In this document: in pieces, positions 25,101 to 36,779 of the stretch
How positions within the stretch are numbered: position 1 is the stretch's first letter
Layout: every line of letters begins with the position of its first letter
Assembly (NCBI GenBank): GCA_025356595.1
Contig: JANXSQ010000288.1
Location: forward strand, 1 to 44,062
Reading direction: 5' to 3'
From: Janthinobacterium sp.
GTDB lineage: Bacteria > Pseudomonadota > Gammaproteobacteria > Burkholderiales > Burkholderiaceae_D
DNA: 44,062 nucleotides
The notes under the pieces: model-generated
Seen by the model: the letters and a program-made list of their open reading frames with translations, nothing else
What the model was told of the DNA's origin: nothing
Database searches by the model: none
Translations under genes and position numbers: made by a program

Positions 25101-25744
25101 CAGAACAGCGCGCCGTCGCGGCGCCGCAGCTGCAGCTCCGTCATGTAGGATTGCCCGCCGGCCAGCAGCGGGCCGGCCTCCAGGCCCAGCGCCGCGTAGG
25201 CCTGCGCCGAGGGGTAGACGGCGGCGCCCGGACAGCCCTGCAGGGTGGCGCCGGGATAGCCGAACATGGCGGCGGCGCGGATGTTGCACTCCTCGATGAC
25301 GCCGGCGCGCGAAAACAGGATGCCGACGGCGGCGTTGTCGAGGATGGCCTGCTGCTCCAGCAGCGCCTTGTGCAGCGCCGCCTGGTCGCGCTGGTGCACG
25401 CTGACGTCGTTGAAGACGATGCTCGCCCCGGCCAGGCCGGCGCTGGCCGGCAGCGGCTTGGCCCACACCTGCACGGCCAGCGCGGCGCCGTGCGCCGCCA
25501 GCAGGCTGGCCTCCCACTGCAGCGGCGTCGTCGCCGCCGCGCGCAACTGGGCGAGGCCGAAGGCGCGCGCCTCGGCGCCGAAGAAGTCGCCCAGCGGGCG
25601 TCCGCGCGGCGCCGCGCCCAGCAGGTCCGCCAGCGCGGCGTTGGCCGCGACGACGACGCCGCCGCCGTCGCAGGCGCAGGCCGGCAGGGACAGCAGTTCG
25701 AGGGCCTCGCTGAGCGTATCGAAATGGGGCGGGGCTAGGTTCAT
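22109..25744 (-). CDS. multi-PAS GGDEF/EAL cyclic-di-GMP protein
   Basis: Cytoplasmic protein of 1211 residues without membrane segments. An N-terminal PAS (about 15-115) precedes five PAS repeats at about 133-257, 258-382, 383-501, 502-626 and 627-750, each starting AI(L/M)xxA and holding a DGSxFW-like strand. A coiled linker follows, then a diguanylate cyclase with intact GGDEF (865-869), then a phosphodiesterase domain with EVLLRW (Glu993), DDFGTGYSSL and AEGVET. The residues for both activities are present. The start at 25744 is preferred: an in-frame ATG at 25861 lies upstream of the only promoter-like sequence and has no ribosome site. It is divergent from prpR. The net activity cannot be predicted. 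Confidence 0.9.
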   Translation of the reverse strand: MNLAPPHFDTLSEALELLSLPACACDGGGVVVAANAALADLLGAAPRGRPLGDFFGAEARAFGLAQLRAAATTPLQWEASLLAAHGAALAVQVWAKPLPASAGLAGASIVFNDVSVHQRDQAALHKALLEQQAILDNAAVGILFSRAGVIEECNIRAAAMFGYPGATLQGCPGAAVYPSAQAYAALGLEAGPLLAGGQSYMTELQLRRRDGALFWARLYGRAVDPSNTAGGTVWIVEDISDHRRDEDALRRTVLEMRAIMDSAPLAIGFQRDKRILRYNQRFAECFGFVGDSGVGLPARLLYPSLEAYEAVKRKAAPLLARGKPYQAEMEMRRGDGSTFWAHAFGYVINPDLRQQDTIWIFDDRSAQKAAEEAGKQLLLEQKAILDNASVGILFSKANLMLNSNPRCAEMFGYSREELNGMPAAAVFASPAAYAAFGAEAAPLLGGGQPFEKSEYLFKRKDGSLFWCRVRAKAVDQEHSDQGTIWILEDISESRQTRMEVEAIMTNASVSILFTKNRFITRYNRGFGDMFGYAGGEGLGLPGRALYPSQESYDRLGAAAYPFLSVGKPFQTEVAMQRRDGSTLWAQLIAYVVNPSDTAQGTIWIIEDRSEQKRAEESLRNALLENQAILDSAVLGIAVVENGFNLRCNTKMEELFGYAPGEIVGLSVQALYPDKAAWDAARAETAQDFRAGRVNMSEYQLVRKDGSVFWARLSGRPFDLSQANGRSVWLVDDVTARREAAEAVRRARDELELRVLERTAELAGANALLQGEIVERRQAEARVHHMAYHDSLTGLPNRALLADRLDRAMLAAQRSGCRLAVMFIDLDRFKTINDSLGHLTGDSLLKEVAGRLCQAVRASDTVARLGGDEFVVLVPGIHGVDEASRVAEKIIDALAAPFPLEGHTLHITPSIGLCLYPDDGDDVDALMRHADAAMYHAKANGRNNYQFFTQKMNQAAALRFELESSLRGALAQRQFELYYQPIVDTGTRRLHTLEVLLRWQRPGHGLVLPDHFIPIIEDNGLIVPIGEWVIRRACEQSVAWQRQGWRPVPLAVNLSPRQFLHRGLIASIRGILDDTGIDPALLEFEITETALMQHGEHTLAILGQINGMGIRLSIDDFGTGYSSLAYLKRFPVKKVKIDRAFIKDLEDSAEDRAIVAAIIALADSLQLSAVAEGVETEAQFALLQRQGCRYAQGYLFSRPVPQAGAELLLEKS

Positions 25745-25799
25745 GTACACCAAGGCAGCGGTTGACAAAGGCGCCCTGCGGCGCCGCGACGACTGTAGA

Positions 25800-25829
25800 T
25801 GATAAACCAGATTGTCGGGTTTTTGCCAA
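25800..25829 (-). promoter_or_regulatory. candidate promoter of the GGDEF/EAL gene
   Basis: TTGGCA (25824-25829), an 18-base spacer and TTATCA (25800-25805) on the minus strand would start the transcript near 25793, about 50 bases before the ATG at 25744. The match is moderate. Confidence 0.35.
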
Positions 25830-25865
25830 AACCACAAGCGCCGGCGGCGATCTTGTTGCATTCCC

Positions 25866-25880
25866 GTTTCAGCCTGAAAC
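25866..25880. promoter_or_regulatory. perfect dyad before prpR, candidate operator
   Basis: GTTTCAG-C-CTGAAAC is a perfect 15-base dyad, 30 bases before the prpR start and in the spacer shared with the GGDEF/EAL gene. Autoregulation by PrpR is a reasonable guess from position and symmetry; there is no direct evidence. Confidence 0.45.
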
Positions 25881-25910
25881 AGCGCAACGCGAATGCATTA
25901 GAATGGCGGC

Positions 25911-27521
<1,611 letters not shown>

Positions 27522-27570
27522 GGCGGGCGCAGCGGAGCCCGCGCCAACACCGAAAAGCCGACATTTGGTA

Positions 27571-27598
27571 TGTTTACAAGCTTGTAGAAACGTATAGT
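27571..27598 (+). promoter_or_regulatory. promoter-like site with embedded palindrome before the lipoprotein gene
   Basis: The perfect palindrome TACAAGCTTGTA (27575-27586), flanked by GTTT and AAAC, lies just before a TATAGT hexamer (27593-27598). A TGTTTA 16 bases upstream could serve as a weak -35 box, so the palindrome would lie between and overlap the promoter boxes, like a repressor site. The leader to the ATG at 27723 would be about 118 bases. Confidence 0.4.
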
Positions 27599-27722
27599 AC
27601 AAAAAACAGACACTTTCCCGCGCCGCATGGCGGCGTCGTTTCCATCCCCGCTCAAAAATTGTATATTGATGCACGGCAATAGCCGCTCGTAGTTCAATAC
27701 AACCAACAATTACAGGGAATTC

Positions 27723-30011
27723 ATGGACAAGAACCGCGCCAGCATGCTTAAAATCACCACCTTGGCCCTCGCGCTGTCCCTGGTCGGATGCGGCGGCGGC
27801 GGCTCTTCCGACACGCCCGGCCCGACGACGAGCGCCGCGCGCACCGTCTCCGGCACCGCCGCCAAGGGCATCCTGCAAGGCGCCACGGTGAAGGTGTTCG
27901 CCATCGCCGCCGACGGCACGCAGGGCGGCACCGCCATCGTCAGCGGCACGACCGGCGCCGACGGCACCTTCTCGCTGAGCATACCCGCCGACGTGCTGAG
28001 CTTCATCGTCGAAGTCTCCGGCGGCCCCAACGCCGTCACCGTCGACGAGGCGACCGGTCTGGACGTGCCGATCTCGGCGACCTTCAAGCTGCACAGCGTC
28101 GTCAAGCTGGCCAGCGCCGACGCCGGCGCCTACACCGGCTCGGTCAGCCCGCTGACGGAAATGATCGTCCAGACGGCCCTGGCGGCCAGCGGCGGCTTGT
28201 CCGACGCCAACATCAGCAGCGCCAAGACGGGCTTCGCCGCCTTCTTCGGCTTCGATCCGGAAAAAGTCACCCCCGTCAATTCGAACCTCAGCGGCGCGGC
28301 CTCGGCCAGCGCGGATGAAAAACTGCAGAGCGTGCTGCTGGCCGCCATCTCCAAGATGGCCAAGGACGGCAAGCTGGGTTGCGCCGGCACGGACGGCGAG
28401 AAGCTCGCCTGCGTCGTCGGCGGCATCGGCAAACTGGCCAAGATCAACGGCAGCAGCCTGGAGGTGAACGACAGCCTCAGCGGCGCCATCGACACGGCGG
28501 CCACCGAGGTGCTGGCCGACACGAAGATCAACAAGACCGGCAACACGACGATCCTGCCGCTGCCCAAGGGCTCGGTGCCCATCGTCCCGCCGGCCGCGAA
28601 CGGCTTGCTGGCGGCGAAAGCCCTGTTCGCCAGCCTGCGCTCGAATCTGACGGCCCTGAGCAATGCCGGCAACAGCGGCGCCATCGACATCCGCGCCGAC
28701 GCCATGCGCGCCGATTTCGACCAGGCCACCGCGCCGCTCGACCAGGATCTGGCCAAGTGGATGCAACTGACCACGAACGGCATCGACTTCCTGCGCGCCT
28801 ACAAGGCCGGCAACGACCAGGTGAACACCCTGGAAGTCTATTCCGGTGGTATGAAAATCGGCGGCTGCAACATCTACAGCGACACCAGCGGCAACACCCC
28901 GGCCACCGCGGCCGGCAACGCCGCCGCCGTGGGTTGCTCGGTGATCCGCAAGAACGTGCCCGGATCGCAAACCTTCGGGCTCGAGCCGAACACCTACAAA
29001 CGGGTCACGGCCGCCTTCACCATCGTGCCCGCCAGCGACACCGCCTACACCTATGTGGCGCGGGCCCGCCTGGAAACCTGGAACGTCGGCGCCAACGAGC
29101 GCAACCGGAATCTGGACGTAACACTGGGCAACTACGGCAGCACGTCGGACAGCCGCGCCACCGGCACCATCACCTACGTCAAGTCCGGCGACACCATCAG
29201 CAGCCTGGTCGTCAACGGCAGCATGCCGGCGCGCACCGACGAGTTCGGTGTCGCCCTGACCGACCGCGAAACCTGGAGCCTGTCGGCCAGCCGCAGCGCC
29301 GAGGGCGGCAATCTGTACAAGTACGCCATCTCCGGATCGATCGCCTCGGTCCGCAAGGACGCCGAAGTGGGCAAGGTCAGCATCGCCGACGGCTCCTTCG
29401 TGCGCACCGAGGAAAGCGTGGCCGGCCACGTGGTCAGCGGCGGCGTGCGGGAATTCTCGCTGGGGCTGGCCGCCGAAGCGGGCGGCAGCAAGGTCGCCGG
29501 CACCCTGACGATGACGAAGGCGATGGCGGACAAAGGCGGGCACGACTACATGCCGACCGATGTCAGCTTCACCGGCAGCCTGAGCACGGCCAGCGCAGAG
29601 TTCTTCAGCGGCACCCTGCATTTCACGCAAACGGGTTATGCGCAGTTCGACAGCACCCTGCCTGAGTCGGCCGCCAACTTCGTGGCCAAGAACGCCACCC
29701 TGGTCGGCAAGCTGAGCATCAAGGACCGTCCGACGCTGGGCCTCAGCCTGAACGCCAGCAACACGGCCTTCCACCACAGCAGCCTGACCGGGCAGTACAA
29801 CGACGGCTCCAGCCTGATCAACTTCAGCGTCAGCGACAACGGCGCGGCGACGAAGGTGACGCTGATCTCCAGCGCCGACGGCGTCACGGTGAGCGTCAAG
29901 GACGGCAGCGAGACGGTCGAGGTGCTCAAGGGCGGCGTCAAAGTGGCCGTGCTGAACACCAAGAACGGCCATATCGACTATGCCGACGGTTCCTTCGAAT
30001 CGCTGAAATAA
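27723..30011 (+). CDS. large lipoprotein of unknown function, beta-rich
   Basis: 762 residues with a lipoprotein signal (SLVGC, lipidated Cys23) followed by a Gly/Ser linker. Residues about 40-115 (GTAAKGILQGATVKVFAI ... GADGTFSLSI) look like a carboxypeptidase-regulatory-type beta sandwich, often found at the start of surface lipoproteins. A helical, Ala-rich region (about 130-360) follows, then a long Ser/Thr/Gly-rich beta repeat region (about 370-762) with recurring short strands such as TGSLSTASAEFFSGTLHF. AGGGAA precedes the ATG. The next gene encodes a predicted outer-membrane barrel. No enzyme motif is visible; an adhesin or surface scaffold role is only a guess. Confidence 0.75.
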   Translation: MDKNRASMLKITTLALALSLVGCGGGGSSDTPGPTTSAARTVSGTAAKGILQGATVKVFAIAADGTQGGTAIVSGTTGADGTFSLSIPADVLSFIVEVSGGPNAVTVDEATGLDVPISATFKLHSVVKLASADAGAYTGSVSPLTEMIVQTALAASGGLSDANISSAKTGFAAFFGFDPEKVTPVNSNLSGAASASADEKLQSVLLAAISKMAKDGKLGCAGTDGEKLACVVGGIGKLAKINGSSLEVNDSLSGAIDTAATEVLADTKINKTGNTTILPLPKGSVPIVPPAANGLLAAKALFASLRSNLTALSNAGNSGAIDIRADAMRADFDQATAPLDQDLAKWMQLTTNGIDFLRAYKAGNDQVNTLEVYSGGMKIGGCNIYSDTSGNTPATAAGNAAAVGCSVIRKNVPGSQTFGLEPNTYKRVTAAFTIVPASDTAYTYVARARLETWNVGANERNRNLDVTLGNYGSTSDSRATGTITYVKSGDTISSLVVNGSMPARTDEFGVALTDRETWSLSASRSAEGGNLYKYAISGSIASVRKDAEVGKVSIADGSFVRTEESVAGHVVSGGVREFSLGLAAEAGGSKVAGTLTMTKAMADKGGHDYMPTDVSFTGSLSTASAEFFSGTLHFTQTGYAQFDSTLPESAANFVAKNATLVGKLSIKDRPTLGLSLNASNTAFHHSSLTGQYNDGSSLINFSVSDNGAATKVTLISSADGVTVSVKDGSETVEVLKGGVKVAVLNTKNGHIDYADGSFESLK

Positions 30012-30032
30012 ACCCGGCCACCATCTGTACAA

Positions 30033-30064
30033 GCCTGGCGGCCTCCCCCGCCAGGCTTTTTTTT
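30033..30064 (+). terminator. strong terminator between lipoprotein and barrel genes
   Basis: GCCTGGCGG (30033-30041) pairs with CCGCCAGGC (30048-30056), followed by eight T residues (30057-30064). The ribosome site of the next gene (GAGGA, 30066-30070) starts right after the T run, leaving no room for another promoter. Confidence 0.85.
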
Positions 30065-30074
30065 CGAGGATACG

Positions 30075-31181
30075 ATGCGAATACATGTCTTAAGCGGCTG
30101 GGCGGCCTGCGCCCTCGCCTGCGCGCCGGCCCTGGCGGAAAACACGCCGGCGCCCTGGGCGCCGTATGTCGAACTGCGCCTGTGGGAAGCCTACGACGGC
30201 ATTCCCATCCGCCAATTCGAGAAGGATTGGTCGGTCGGCTTCGCCCCCAGGGATGGACGCAACGTCATGATCCAGCGCAACCGCGTCGAGGCCGGCGTCG
30301 ACAACGGCGTCTGGCGCCTGGGCTGGGAGTACCGCCAGGAAGCGCTCCTGAGCAGCAACCGCGACACCCTGGAACTGGTGCACCTGTACAAGCAGCGCAT
30401 CCAACTGGCCGCGCCGGCCAGCTTCGCCGTGCAGGCGCAGATGGAGGGCTGGTCGGCGCAGGGCTTGCGCGCCAGCCGCTGGTTCGAGCTGCCGCTGCAG
30501 GGCGCGCGGACGCCGCGCCTGAACGTCGGGCTGGCCCTGTACGCCAAGCCGCGCCTGCGCGAGAACAGTGTCAGCGGCCAGGCCAGCGGCGGCGGCGCCG
30601 ACGCCGACGCCTACAGCTTCAGCGTCGCCCAGAGCGACGTCAACAGCCGCTTCAGCTATCCCTTCATGACGCAAACGCCCAGCGGCTCGGGCGCCAGCGT
30701 CTCGCTGGCGCTGGACTGGCCGCTGGGAGAGTCCAGCGACTTCAAGCTGGCGCTGGACGATGTGTGGAGCCGCATGCGCTGGAGCAATATGCCGCAGACG
30801 CGGCAGACCGCCGATTCCGCCGTCGCCCAGTACGACGCGCAGGGCTACATCAACTACCGGCCCCTGCTCAGCGGCCAGAACAGCCAGGCCAGCAAGAGCG
30901 CGACGATACGCCCCGCCGCGACAGCCGCGCTGGCCACCCGCTACGGCGACTGGGGCGGCGCGCTGCAACTGGAACGCTACGCCGGCCTGACGATCCAGAC
31001 GCTGACGGCCTCGCGCCACTACGCCTGGGGCACGCTCAGCGCCAGCGTCGAAACCCGCTTCAAGACGCTGGGCCTGGGCTACGCGAGGGGCGACTTCCAC
31101 ATCGCCCTGCAGGCCGACCAGCTGAACACGAACCGCGCCAAGGCGCTGGGCCTGAACATGGGCTACCGCCACCCCTTCTGA
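30075..31181 (+). CDS. predicted outer-membrane beta-barrel protein, unknown function
   Basis: 368 residues with a signal peptide cleaved after ALA (about residue 21). The mature part alternates polar and hydrophobic residues in strands of about ten (for example NGVWRLGWEYRQEAL, FHIALQADQL, SASVETRFKTLGLGYA) and ends in Phe (GYRHPF), as outer-membrane barrels do. I recognise no named family. GAGGA precedes the ATG, 10 bases after the terminator T run of the lipoprotein gene. The pairing suggests joint function at the cell surface; transcription would rely on read-through. Confidence 0.7.
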   Translation: MRIHVLSGWAACALACAPALAENTPAPWAPYVELRLWEAYDGIPIRQFEKDWSVGFAPRDGRNVMIQRNRVEAGVDNGVWRLGWEYRQEALLSSNRDTLELVHLYKQRIQLAAPASFAVQAQMEGWSAQGLRASRWFELPLQGARTPRLNVGLALYAKPRLRENSVSGQASGGGADADAYSFSVAQSDVNSRFSYPFMTQTPSGSGASVSLALDWPLGESSDFKLALDDVWSRMRWSNMPQTRQTADSAVAQYDAQGYINYRPLLSGQNSQASKSATIRPAATAALATRYGDWGGALQLERYAGLTIQTLTASRHYAWGTLSASVETRFKTLGLGYARGDFHIALQADQLNTNRAKALGLNMGYRHPF

Positions 31182-31296
31182 GCGGGACCGTCCATCCTCG
31201 CTTCGCGCCGGCCGGCGCGGCTTGAAACGGCGCGGCCGGGGCGCATGTCCGGGTGGCGTCGAAAAGGCCGGTGCGCAGCGGATCAATACAAGAGCG

Positions 31297-31333
31297 AAAA
31301 AAAACCCGCGCCACAGCCGTGGGCGGGTTTTTT
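31297..31333 (-). terminator. bidirectional terminator, clpA / barrel gene
   Basis: CCCGC (31305-31309) pairs with GCGGG (31323-31327), with further pairing of CCAC and GTGG inside. Eight A residues stand before and six T residues after, so it can serve clpA on the minus strand (18 bases after its stop) and the barrel gene on the plus strand. Confidence 0.75.
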
Positions 31334-31350
31334 CGGCGCGCCGAACAGTC

Positions 31351-33647
<2,297 letters not shown>

Positions 33648-33651
<4 letters not shown>

Positions 33652-33950
33652 ACTTCCTCCATCACACATTGCAGGGGATGCCCCGCCTTGCGCGCATGCG
33701 TTAAAACGAACTCCACTTTGGTACACGCTATATCTTTGGAAAACACGCCGCACACTCCCTTGCCATGGCGATGCACGCTGAGCATGATCTGCGTGGCCGT
33801 CTCGCGATCCTTGTTGAAGTACTCCTGGATGATGGCGACGACGAACTCCATCGGCGTGTAGTCATCATTGAGCAGGGCCACCTGGTACAAAGGCGGCGGT
33901 TTCAGCGTCTGCCGCTCCAGCAGGGTCTCGGTGTCATGCTTGGTTGCCAT
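33648..33950 (-). CDS. clpS: ClpS adaptor for the N-degron pathway
   Basis: 100-residue adaptor that delivers N-end-rule substrates to ClpA. The unstructured N terminus is followed by the conserved [32 protein letters not shown] in the middle and the C-terminal [16 protein letters not shown]. Its stop overlaps the clpA start. The upstream spacer is shared with the cold-shock gene. Confidence 0.96.
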
Positions 33951-34124
33951 ACGCTTATTCTAATGCTTTCAGGGTAGATGCAATGCGCAAATATCAGCGC
34001 CATTCCAATTGTTTTCAATCTTACGCGCTTTCCGTACTCTGCGCAGATGGCGACGGCCTCGCCGATATCAAGGCGGACATTGCCACATGTTGCAAAAAAA
34101 ATAGCAGAATTGTTAGAAAAGCGC

Positions 34125-34153
34125 TTGACTTCAAAAATTATTCCGCCAACAAT
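34125..34153 (+). promoter_or_regulatory. promoter of the cold-shock gene
   Basis: TTGACT (34125-34130), a 17-base spacer and AACAAT (34148-34153). The transcript would carry a leader of about 112 bases, in keeping with the long leaders of csp mRNAs. The rest of the 321-base spacer 33951-34271 is AT-rich and holds no gene. Confidence 0.5.
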
Positions 34154-34212
34154 GCAGTATCGGCTGGTACAGAAAATGTATAGGTTGATAAGAAGTGAGG
34201 CGTGAGGAGGGG

Positions 34213-34228
34213 GCAAGAAGCTTCTTGC
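34213..34228. promoter_or_regulatory. 16-base palindrome in the csp leader
   Basis: GCAAGAAGCTTCTTGC is a perfect palindrome in the predicted 5' leader, 43 bases before the ATG at 34272. In RNA it could form a hairpin with a tiny loop, or act as a dimerisation or DNA operator site. The run AGGAGGGGG lies directly upstream. Confidence 0.5.
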
Positions 34229-34271
34229 TTTTATGGCTCGTGTGATTCGTTTTTATTTGAAAGTTCTTTTT

Positions 34272-34475
34272 ATGGCAACAGGTACAGTTAAGTGGTTCAA
34301 TGATTCCAAAGGTTTTGGCTTCATCACCCCAGATGATGGCGGCGAAGATTTGTTCGCGCATTTCTCCGCAATCAACATGAACGGTTTCAAGACCCTCAAA
34401 GAAGGTCAAAAAGTTCAGTTCGAAGTCACGCAAGGCCCTAAAGGCAAGCAAGCTTCCAACATCCAGGCAGCCTAA
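34272..34475 (+). CDS. CspA-family cold-shock protein
   Basis: 67-residue single-domain nucleic-acid chaperone. Both RNA-binding motifs are visible: KGFGFITP (RNP1) and DLFAHFS (RNP2), after the family start [12 protein letters not shown] second in-frame ATG at 34233 would add 13 residues ([13 protein letters not shown]). The annotated start matches the family, although its own ribosome site (GAAAG) is weak. Confidence 0.95.
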   Translation: MATGTVKWFNDSKGFGFITPDDGGEDLFAHFSAINMNGFKTLKEGQKVQFEVTQGPKGKQASNIQAA

Positions 34476-34502
34476 GTTTCATCAGGCTCAGGACGTGAAA
34501 AA

Positions 34503-34525
34503 CCCCGCTGCGCGGGGTTTTTTTT
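34503..34525 (+). terminator. terminator of the cold-shock gene
   Basis: CCCCGC (34503-34508) pairs with GCGGGG (34512-34517), followed by eight T residues. Five A residues in front may also let it serve icd from the other strand. Confidence 0.85.
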
Positions 34526-34606
34526 CGTCCCGCGCCAAGCCGCCGGAAAGAACGGACCCGGGCCTTGCGGCCCGGACCCGGCTTCCCGCGCGGGCTTGCG
34601 GCGCTC

Positions 34607-35860
34607 TTACATGTGCTCGATCATGACGTCGCCGAAACCGGAGCACGACACTTGGGTCGCGCCTTCCATCAGGCGGGCGAAGTCGTAGGTCACGCGTTTC
34701 GAGGCGATCGATTTCTGCATCGAGGCGATGATCAGGTCGGCCGCTTCCAGCCAGCCCATGTGGCGCAGCATCATTTCGGCGGACAGGATCAGCGAACCCG
34801 GGTTCACATAGTCCTTGCCGGCGTACTTGGGCGCGGTGCCGTGGGTCGCTTCGAACATCGCCACCGAGTCGGACAGGTTGGCGCCCGGCGCGATGCCGAT
34901 GCCACCCACCTGCGCCGCCAGGGCGTCGGAGATGTAGTCGCCGTTCAGGTTCAGGGTGGCGATGACGCTGTACTCGTTCGGACGCAGCAGGATCTGTTGC
35001 AGGAACGCGTCGGCGATGACATCCTTGACGATGATTTCGCGGCCGGTCTTCGGATTCTTGAACTTCGACCATGGGCCGCCGTCGATCGGCTCGGCGCCGA
35101 ATTCCTTCTGCGCCAGCGCGTACGCCCAATCGCGGAAGCCGCCTTCGGTGTACTTCATGATGTTGCCTTTGTGAACGATCGTCACCGAAGGCTTGTCATT
35201 GTCGACCGCGTACTGGATGGCCTTGCGCACCAGGCGCTCGGTGCCGTCGCGCGAGACCGGCTTGATGCCGATGCCGGACGTTTCCGGGAAACGGATCTTG
35301 GTGACGCCCATTTCCTTGATCAGGAATTCGATCAGTTTCTTGGCGCCGTCCGAGCCGGCTTCCCATTCGATGCCGGCGTAGATGTCTTCCGAGTTCTCGC
35401 GGAAGATGACCATGTCGGTTTTTTCCGGCTCCCGCACCGGCGAAGGCACGCCGGTGAAGTAGCGCACCGGGCGCAGGCAGACGTACAGGTCGAGCTGCTG
35501 GCGCAGCGCCACGTTGAGCGAACGGATGCCGCCGCCGACTGGAGTCGTCAGGGGACCCTTGATCGAGACCACATAGTCCTTCAGCACTTGCAGGGTTTCT
35601 TCCGGCAGCCACACGTCGGGACCGTAGACGTTGGTCGATTTTTCACCGGCGTAGATTTCCATCCAGCTGATTTTGCGCTCGCCGCCGTAGGCCTTGGCCA
35701 CGGCCGCGTCGATGACCTTGATCATGACGGGGCTGATGTCGACGCCCGTGCCATCGCCTTCGATGAAGGGAACGATAGGATTGTGCGGTACATTCAGCGA
35801 AAAATCGGCGTTGACGGTGATTTTTTTGCCGTCAGCAGGTACAGTGATATGTTGATACAT
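34607..35860 (-). CDS. icd: NADP-dependent isocitrate dehydrogenase
   Basis: 417-residue TCA-cycle enzyme converting isocitrate to 2-oxoglutarate. The N terminus [14 protein letters not shown] follows GGAG at good spacing; a longer reading frame from 35923 lacks such a site. Visible motifs are [13 protein letters not shown], the substrate-binding segment [17 protein letters not shown] with the phosphorylatable Ser, the dehydrogenase signature region [17 protein letters not shown] and the nucleotide loop [17 protein letters not shown]. The Lys/Tyr pair typical of NADP use was not individually traced. It is divergent from rluE. Confidence 0.95.
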   Translation of the reverse strand: MYQHITVPADGKKITVNADFSLNVPHNPIVPFIEGDGTGVDISPVMIKVIDAAVAKAYGGERKISWMEIYAGEKSTNVYGPDVWLPEETLQVLKDYVVSIKGPLTTPVGGGIRSLNVALRQQLDLYVCLRPVRYFTGVPSPVREPEKTDMVIFRENSEDIYAGIEWEAGSDGAKKLIEFLIKEMGVTKIRFPETSGIGIKPVSRDGTERLVRKAIQYAVDNDKPSVTIVHKGNIMKYTEGGFRDWAYALAQKEFGAEPIDGGPWSKFKNPKTGREIIVKDVIADAFLQQILLRPNEYSVIATLNLNGDYISDALAAQVGGIGIAPGANLSDSVAMFEATHGTAPKYAGKDYVNPGSLILSAEMMLRHMGWLEAADLIIASMQKSIASKRVTYDFARLMEGATQVSCSGFGDVMIEHM

Positions 35861-35959
35861 CGTGATCTCCGAAGTGGGCGCGCCGCGGGCGACCATATGG
35901 ACGCCCGATGACACGGTCTGCAATCTGAATTGGTTACGAAAGGACTACTTGCGTCTCTA

Positions 35960-35980
35960 GTCTTCTATAAGACATAAGAC
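35960..35980. repeat. small dyad with repeated arm in the icd/rluE spacer
   Basis: GTCTT-CTAT-AAGAC (35960-35973) is followed immediately by another ATAAGAC copy (35974-35980). It lies about 100 bases before each of the divergent starts. It may be an operator; nothing links it to a known regulator. Confidence 0.3.
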
Positions 35981-36075
35981 AGGCATTTCACATTATGCAC
36001 TAGTATTTTACAAGGCGCTACGATTTTACGACACAGGCATTGCCTGCCACCTCCTATTTTGCACCCGATAAGCGC

Positions 36076-36639
36076 ATGCCACTCATACTATTTAATAAGC
36101 CCTTCCAGGTATTGTGCCAATTTTCGCCCCAGCCCGGGCGCGAGAGCCTGGCCGACTACCTGAAGATCCCGGACATCTACCCGGCCGGCCGCCTCGACGC
36201 CGACAGCGAGGGCCTGATGCTGCTCACCGACGACGGCCGCCTGCAGCACGACATCAGCCATCCGGCCCTGAAGCAGCCCAAGACCTATCTGGTGCAGGTC
36301 GAGGGCGTGCCCGACGCGGCCGCGCTGACGCGCCTGCGCGCGCCGCTCGACCTGGGCGACTTCACCACTCAGCCCTGCCTGGCCGCGCAGATCGCCGCGC
36401 CGGAGTGGATCTGGCCGCGCACGCCGCCGATCCGCGCCCGCCTCGAGCAGCCCACGTCCTGGCTGGCGATCACCATACAGGAAGGCAAGAACCGCCAAGT
36501 GCGGCGCATGACGGCCGCCGTCGGCCTGCCGACGCTGCGCCTGGTGCGCAGCGCGATCGGTCCGTTTTCGCTGGCCAGCCACCCCTTGATGCCGGGCGAA
36601 TGGCGCGAGGTGCCGGCGCAGGAACTGGGCCGGCGCTAG
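36076..36639 (+). CDS. rluE: 23S rRNA pseudouridine synthase, RluE type
   Basis: 187-residue pseudouridine synthase of the RsuA/RluB/E/F group, without an N-terminal S4 domain, as in RluE. It matches RluE of E. coli (which modifies U2457) through FNKPFQVLCQF, the catalytic PAGRLDADSEGLMLLT (Asp about 48), PPIRARLEQPTSWLAI and GKNRQVRRMTAAVGLPTLRLVR. The ATG at 36076 starts right at the first core strand; an in-frame TTG at 36040 would add 12 residues and has no better site. Confidence 0.92.
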   Translation: MPLILFNKPFQVLCQFSPQPGRESLADYLKIPDIYPAGRLDADSEGLMLLTDDGRLQHDISHPALKQPKTYLVQVEGVPDAAALTRLRAPLDLGDFTTQPCLAAQIAAPEWIWPRTPPIRARLEQPTSWLAITIQEGKNRQVRRMTAAVGLPTLRLVRSAIGPFSLASHPLMPGEWREVPAQELGRR

Positions 36640-36779
36640 TACTTGCAGCGCGCGGGAAAGCGTATAAATTATTTGCGTTTTCCCTCAAAAACATGTCAAC
36701 GAGCAAGTATTGCCCTGCGTTAATGACTCAGATTCATCCGAATCGCGCAGGATCCAATACATACTAAAAGGAATTCAAA

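Noticed and set aside
22457-25738. 1093-codon open frame on the plus strand opposite the GGDEF/EAL gene
   Set aside because: It is the antisense shadow of a gene with full domain matches; its translation is low-complexity Gln/Arg/Ala-rich with no motif, as expected for high-GC codon position bias.
36040-36075. TTG start extending rluE by 12 residues
   Set aside because: No ribosome site, and homologous RluE proteins begin at the PLILFNKPF segment.
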